Shown: piece after piece, positions 6,835-9,084 of the stretch | Layout of the letters: each line of letters opens with the position of its first letter | Position numbering within the stretch: the first letter of the stretch is position 1 | Assembly: GCA_040752395.1 (NCBI GenBank) | Contig: JBFMHD010000114.1 | Location: forward strand, 1 to 9,084 | DNA from: JBFMHD01 sp040752395 [NCBI: Candidatus Hydrogenedentota bacterium] | GTDB lineage: Bacteria > JBFMHD01 | DNA: 9,084 nt | Direction: 5' to 3' | Made by a program: the position numbers and the translations under genes | Notes under the pieces: model-generated | The model's input: only the letters and a program-made list of their open reading frames with translations | Database searches by the model: none | Told to the model about the DNA's origin: nothing

Positions 6835-7950
6835 ATGAAAATAGGAATGATAATTCAGAACTTTTATCCTTATATAGGCGGCAGTGAAAAACAGTGTTTA
6901 AGATTAAGCGAATATCTAACAGAAACACTCGGCTTGGAGGTTGATATAATAACAAGAAAGATTGAAAAATCTCAACCCCGATATCAAAAAATAAATACCA
7001 ACTTGAATGTAATACGACTTGATTTAGCAGGATACCCTACCTCTACAAATGTATTTATGCTAATTTTATTCTGGTACCTTATACGAAATATTAAAAAATA
7101 TGATATTATGCACATACATCTTATCTCTTCTCATACAATTTCTGCTTTGCTTACAGCAAAACTTTTTAGAAAGAAAACTATTGTAAAATTGGCTGCATCA
7201 GGTGAATTTGGTGATATCGCTACCTCTTCTTGCTCCCTCATCGGTAAGCTAAAACTTTTATTAACCAGGTGGTTAGCTGATAGATTTGTAGCACCTTCGG
7301 CTGGCGTAAAACAGGAAATGCTTGATTCCAGTTTTAATGAAAATAAAATAAAAGTTATACCAAATATGATAAGAGAAGATAAAAATTATAATAAAACATA
7401 TCATTATAAAGAAATTATCAACATAGTCTTTATTGCGAGACTAACTGAACAGAAATCACCAGAAACACTTATCCACTCTCTAAATAAGATTAAAAGTCAT
7501 AAATTTATATGTAAAATAGTTGGTGGTGGAGTTTTGAAAAGCATACTCCAAGAGATGGTGAAAAATTATGGGTTGATAGACAAAATTTATTTTACAGGCG
7601 AAGTTAATGATGTTATACCATATTTAAAAGAAGCGGATATTTTTATTTCAACCTCGTTGTCAGAAGGACTACCTAATTCAATACTTGAAGCTGGTATGGT
7701 TGGATTACCTGTGATCGCTACTGATATCAGTGGTAATAATGAGATAATAATAAACAACTACAACGGGTTTCTTTTCGAGCCTAAAAACGTAAACCAGCTT
7801 TGTGAAAAAATTTCCTTTTTTATAAATAATAAAGACAAGATCAAAGAGTTCGGTACAAGATTACAAAAACTTATAATGGAGAAATATACGTTTGAATCAA
7901 ACATAGAAAAAATAAAAAATCTATATGAAATAGTAGTGCCTTATAAGTAA
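6835..7950 (+). CDS. GT4-family glycosyltransferase (GT-B fold)
   Basis: This 371-residue cytoplasmic or membrane-associated retaining glycosyltransferase presumably adds a sugar from a nucleotide donor to a growing lipid-linked glycan. The N-terminal Rossmann domain starts with MKIGMIIQNFYPYIGGSEKQ (1-20), including the GG-E acceptor-side loop, and has DIMHIHLISSH (90-100). The donor domain begins near VIPNMI (174-179), followed by FIARLTEQKSPETLI (199-213), VGGG (229-232), FTGEV (253-257), and DIFISTSLSEGLPNSILEAG (268-287). That last segment carries the EX7E motif (Glu277 and Glu285), then GLPVIATDISGNNEII. Length and motifs are complete for the family. There is no strong Shine-Dalgarno, only an A/G-rich stretch before the ATG, but the start fits the family N-terminus exactly. 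It is the last gene of the three-gene polysaccharide set. The sugar specificity cannot be read from sequence. Confidence 0.93.
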   Translation: MKIGMIIQNFYPYIGGSEKQCLRLSEYLTETLGLEVDIITRKIEKSQPRYQKINTNLNVIRLDLAGYPTSTNVFMLILFWYLIRNIKKYDIMHIHLISSHTISALLTAKLFRKKTIVKLAASGEFGDIATSSCSLIGKLKLLLTRWLADRFVAPSAGVKQEMLDSSFNENKIKVIPNMIREDKNYNKTYHYKEIINIVFIARLTEQKSPETLIHSLNKIKSHKFICKIVGGGVLKSILQEMVKNYGLIDKIYFTGEVNDVIPYLKEADIFISTSLSEGLPNSILEAGMVGLPVIATDISGNNEIIINNYNGFLFEPKNVNQLCEKISFFINNKDKIKEFGTRLQKLIMEKYTFESNIEKIKNLYEIVVPYK

Positions 7951-7998
7951 AACTCTGACAAAAAAACAAAAATATTTACCACTTAAAATACTGAATTA

Positions 7999-8138
7999 CA
8001 GAGGCATTGAAAAACATATGACCCCTGACTCCTAATTTTGAATTTAACTTTGTGCCTCTGTGCCTTTGTGCCTCTGAAAGTAAGAAGTGGGAAGTGAGAA
8101 GTATCACTAAGAATGTGGAATGCAGAAACAAGAAAAAC
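7999..8138. repeat. Mosaic of 7-bp and 8-bp period short repeats
   Basis: At 8019-8046 four 7-bp units run TGACCCC, TGACTCC, TAATTTT, GAATTTA. At 8049-8072 three 8-bp units (TTTGTGCC, TCTGTGCC, TTTGTGCC) are followed by TCTG. From 8084, GAAGTGG, GAAGTGA and GAAGTAT are followed, after six bases, by GAATGTG, GAATGCA, GAAACAA and GAAAAAC (8111-8138). CAGAGGCA at 7999-8006 is the reverse complement of TGCCTCTG at 8053-8060 and 8069-8076, so hairpins are possible. The style matches the element at 3997-4114. Confidence 0.8.
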
Positions 8139-8264
8139 CAGAACCGTCCATGTTTTCTGTGACACCACCATCTCGCCTTGGTTATCCATCCAATGGCTGA
8201 ACGGTTACAAAATTTTTAATTTTTCACCCTTGACAAATAAAAAAAATTAAATAAAAAATATTAT

Positions 8265-8319
8265 GGAACGAGATGATCCCGAAATTATGACAAATTTATG
8301 TCAGTGGGACGCTCGTTCC
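8265..8319. repeat. Two-tier inverted repeat (hairpin)
   Basis: The outer arms GGAACGAG (8265-8272) and CTCGTTCC (8312-8319) pair perfectly. Inside them TCCC (8277-8280) pairs with GGGA (8306-8309), and TGACA (8288-8292) with TGTCA (8299-8303), leaving the small loop AATTTA. The function is unknown. It is not followed by a good T-run, so a classical terminator is unlikely. Confidence 0.7.
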
Positions 8320-8350
8320 TTTGTGTTCTTGCGGCAAGCGTGTGTGGGGC

Positions 8351-8712
8351 GTAAATACTGAACCATACTTTATCGTGAAAATCTGATTTTTAAATCATAA
8401 AAAACTAAGAAGGGATTGCTTGAGTATAATTCCATGGCATCCATTGACAAGGATTTTTAATCAGGTCTTATGAATTCCTGATAAGCGCAGTAAGATAATG
8501 AAAGGGGTTGACATTTGAAAGATTGCAGGTATGAATGAGACTCATAAACAGGTCACCGATGTATGCACCAGGATTTGTTTTGTAAAAAAGCGAGTTTTTT
8601 TCCGCTGAAGGATGACTTTCTTAAGAGCCTGTTCACAGATGTTGTTGTCAAGAGGTGCGCCAGCAACTCTCAAAAATAAAGTGAGATGATACCAATTTAC
8701 ACCACTATCACT
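8351..8712 (-). mobile_element. Remnant of an IS66-family insertion sequence
   Basis: The recognisable part is the 3' third of an IS66-type transposase gene on the minus strand (8405-8712). The right boundary is inferred: GTAA at 8351 on the plus strand (GTAAATACTGAACC), about 54 bases past the transposase stop, looks like an IS66-type terminus, whose ends commonly begin GTAA. No matching opposite end is found up to the window edge, so the element is truncated at its left (transposase 5') side. Confidence 0.5.
8405..8712 (-). pseudogene. Degraded IS66-family transposase, C-terminal end
   Basis: Minus-strand translation gives NWYHLTLFLRVAGAPLDNN, then ICEQALKKVILQRKKTRFF and YKTNPGAYIGDLFMSLIHTC, ending NPFHYLTALIRNS. 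These are the well-known closing segments of IS66 DDE transposases (PLDNN..E.A.., R.N..F.KT..GA..GD..MSLIHTC, NPF.YLT.L). An in-frame TAA at 8468-8470 interrupts the reading. The same frame resumes with PCQWMPWNYTQAIP, the usual WMPWNY ending, and stops at TAG 8405-8407. Upstream, a TGA at 8713-8715 and loss of similarity mark the other break. An intact enzyme has roughly 450-550 residues, so most of the protein, including the catalytic core, is absent. The gene is certainly inactive. Confidence 0.85.
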
Positions 8713-8917
8713 TCAAGCACTATTGCCGAAAGAACACAGTCTAACGTATGATGTCTATGGTCTATTTGTCTAAATTGCAGATTTGGTAAATCTTATTAAA
8801 ATCCGAGCTTTATTTAGGCCGCCACCTCACTCACGATTTATTCACGTTTATTTATAACTCTTCTAAAAATTTTAAAAACTGAAACTTTATGTTAACTATA
8901 CTTTCGCACATTTTACC
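8713..8917. other. Non-coding spacer with no recognised feature
   Basis: This AT-rich stretch between the IS66 remnant and the transposase promoter has no convincing gene, RNA or repeat. A loosely repeated TTTATTCACG/TTTATTTATA near 8837-8856 may be a decayed element end but cannot be supported further. Confidence 0.5.
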
Positions 8918-8945
8918 TTGAAAAAATAAAAAGCCGCCGTATAAT
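8918..8945 (+). promoter_or_regulatory. Strong sigma70-like promoter before the transposase fragment
   Basis: TTGAAA (8918-8923) and a perfect TATAAT (8940-8945) are separated by 16 bases, close to the ideal arrangement. Transcription would start near 8952, about 40 bases before the ATG at 8990, whose GAGG ribosome site is at 8978-8981. Confidence 0.7.
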
Positions 8946-8989
8946 ATTGACTACAATTAAATAATCAACACTATACTGAGGAAACTTCA

Positions 8990-9082
8990 ATGTTTACTAC
9001 ACAGCAAAGTATACAACCACCAAAGAATTTTGACAAGTATTTAAATCACTTTAAATCCGTCTTTACTAAACCATCAGTATAA
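8990..9082 (+). pseudogene. Start of a transposase-like gene, stopped after 30 codons
   Basis: An ATG at 8990 with GAGG eight bases upstream opens MFTTQQSIQPPKNFDKYLNH, then FKSVFTKPSV and a TAA at 9080-9082. The composition and the F..YL.HF...FTKP wording resemble the first residues of DDE transposases of the IS4/IS701-like kind, where FTKPQ or FSKPQY is common. Skipping one base after the CCA proline codon would read QYN in place of SV and the stop, the expected continuation. This suggests a one-base insertion has broken the gene. The window ends two bases after the stop, so whether coding resumes in another frame cannot be seen. It could instead be a genuine 30-residue peptide, but the strong promoter and ribosome site fit an IS gene start better. 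Confidence 0.45.
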
Positions 9083-9084
9083 TT

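Larger units (their letters stand above)
7951..8350. other. Non-coding region with repeats and hairpin
   Basis: No open frame here looks like a real gene. The stretch holds the short-period mosaic at 7999-8138 and an isolated TTGACA at 8230-8235 with only a weak -10 (TAAAAA, 16 bases on). It also holds the two-tier hairpin at 8265-8319, overlapped just beyond by a small CTTGC/GCAAG palindrome at 8328-8338. I see no clear intrinsic terminator right after the GT4 gene. Confidence 0.7.

Noticed and set aside
7983-8189. 68-codon minus-strand open frame downstream of the GT4 gene
   Set aside because: Most of it is a translation of the short-period repeats. It has no ribosome site and no recognisable protein pattern.
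8512-8517. TTGACA promoter element on the plus strand
   Set aside because: It lies inside the IS66 transposase remnant, has no suitable -10 at the right distance, and leads to no gene.

Overview
This is an AT-rich stretch, probably from a low-GC, Gram-negative-type, uncultured or little-studied bacterium. The reasons are a lipid-linked polysaccharide assembly cluster (GT-C transferase, flippase, GT4 transferase), a Sec-type signal peptide, sigma70-like promoters, and many short intergenic word repeats. The sequence alone does not fix the phylum.

Left part, minus strand (1-3959). A promoter-like pair precedes an adenine deaminase (ade), recognised with high confidence. One base after its stop begins a ~681-residue exported protein of unknown function. 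Its layout (beta-rich, alpha-helical, beta-rich) loosely recalls polysaccharide lyases of the heparinase type. Two bases after that stop begins a coiled-coil protein with tandem KTDEQLK heptads, cut by the window edge. The three are so tightly packed that they look like one transcript.

Middle part, plus strand (4166-7950). A divergent promoter region leads into three polysaccharide genes: a GT-C (ArnT/PMT_2-like) membrane glycosyltransferase, a Wzx-like flippase, and a GT4-family cytoplasmic glycosyltransferase. They plausibly act together: the GT4 enzyme adds sugars on the inner face, the flippase exports the lipid-linked product, and the GT-C enzyme uses a polyprenyl-linked sugar on the outer face. 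No sugar-nucleotide synthesis genes or polymerase lie in the window.

Right part (7951-9084) has no intact gene. It holds a mosaic of short-period repeats, a two-tier hairpin, the decayed C-terminal end of an IS66-type transposase (minus strand), and a promoter followed by a ~30-codon transposase-like start that hits a stop just before the window ends.

The most unusual theme is a set of degenerate arrays with a strict 7-bp period but different words (GAAGCAA, TTCGGTG, ACCNAAA, GAAGTGG and others) at 3997-4114, 5461-5543 and 7999-8138. The same purine-rich words occur inside the 3' end of the exported-protein gene, where they encode its last residues. A 24-nt copy there matches one beside the glycosyltransferase stop codon with a single mismatch. 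They resemble in style the heptanucleotide STRR repeats known from cyanobacteria, but the words differ.
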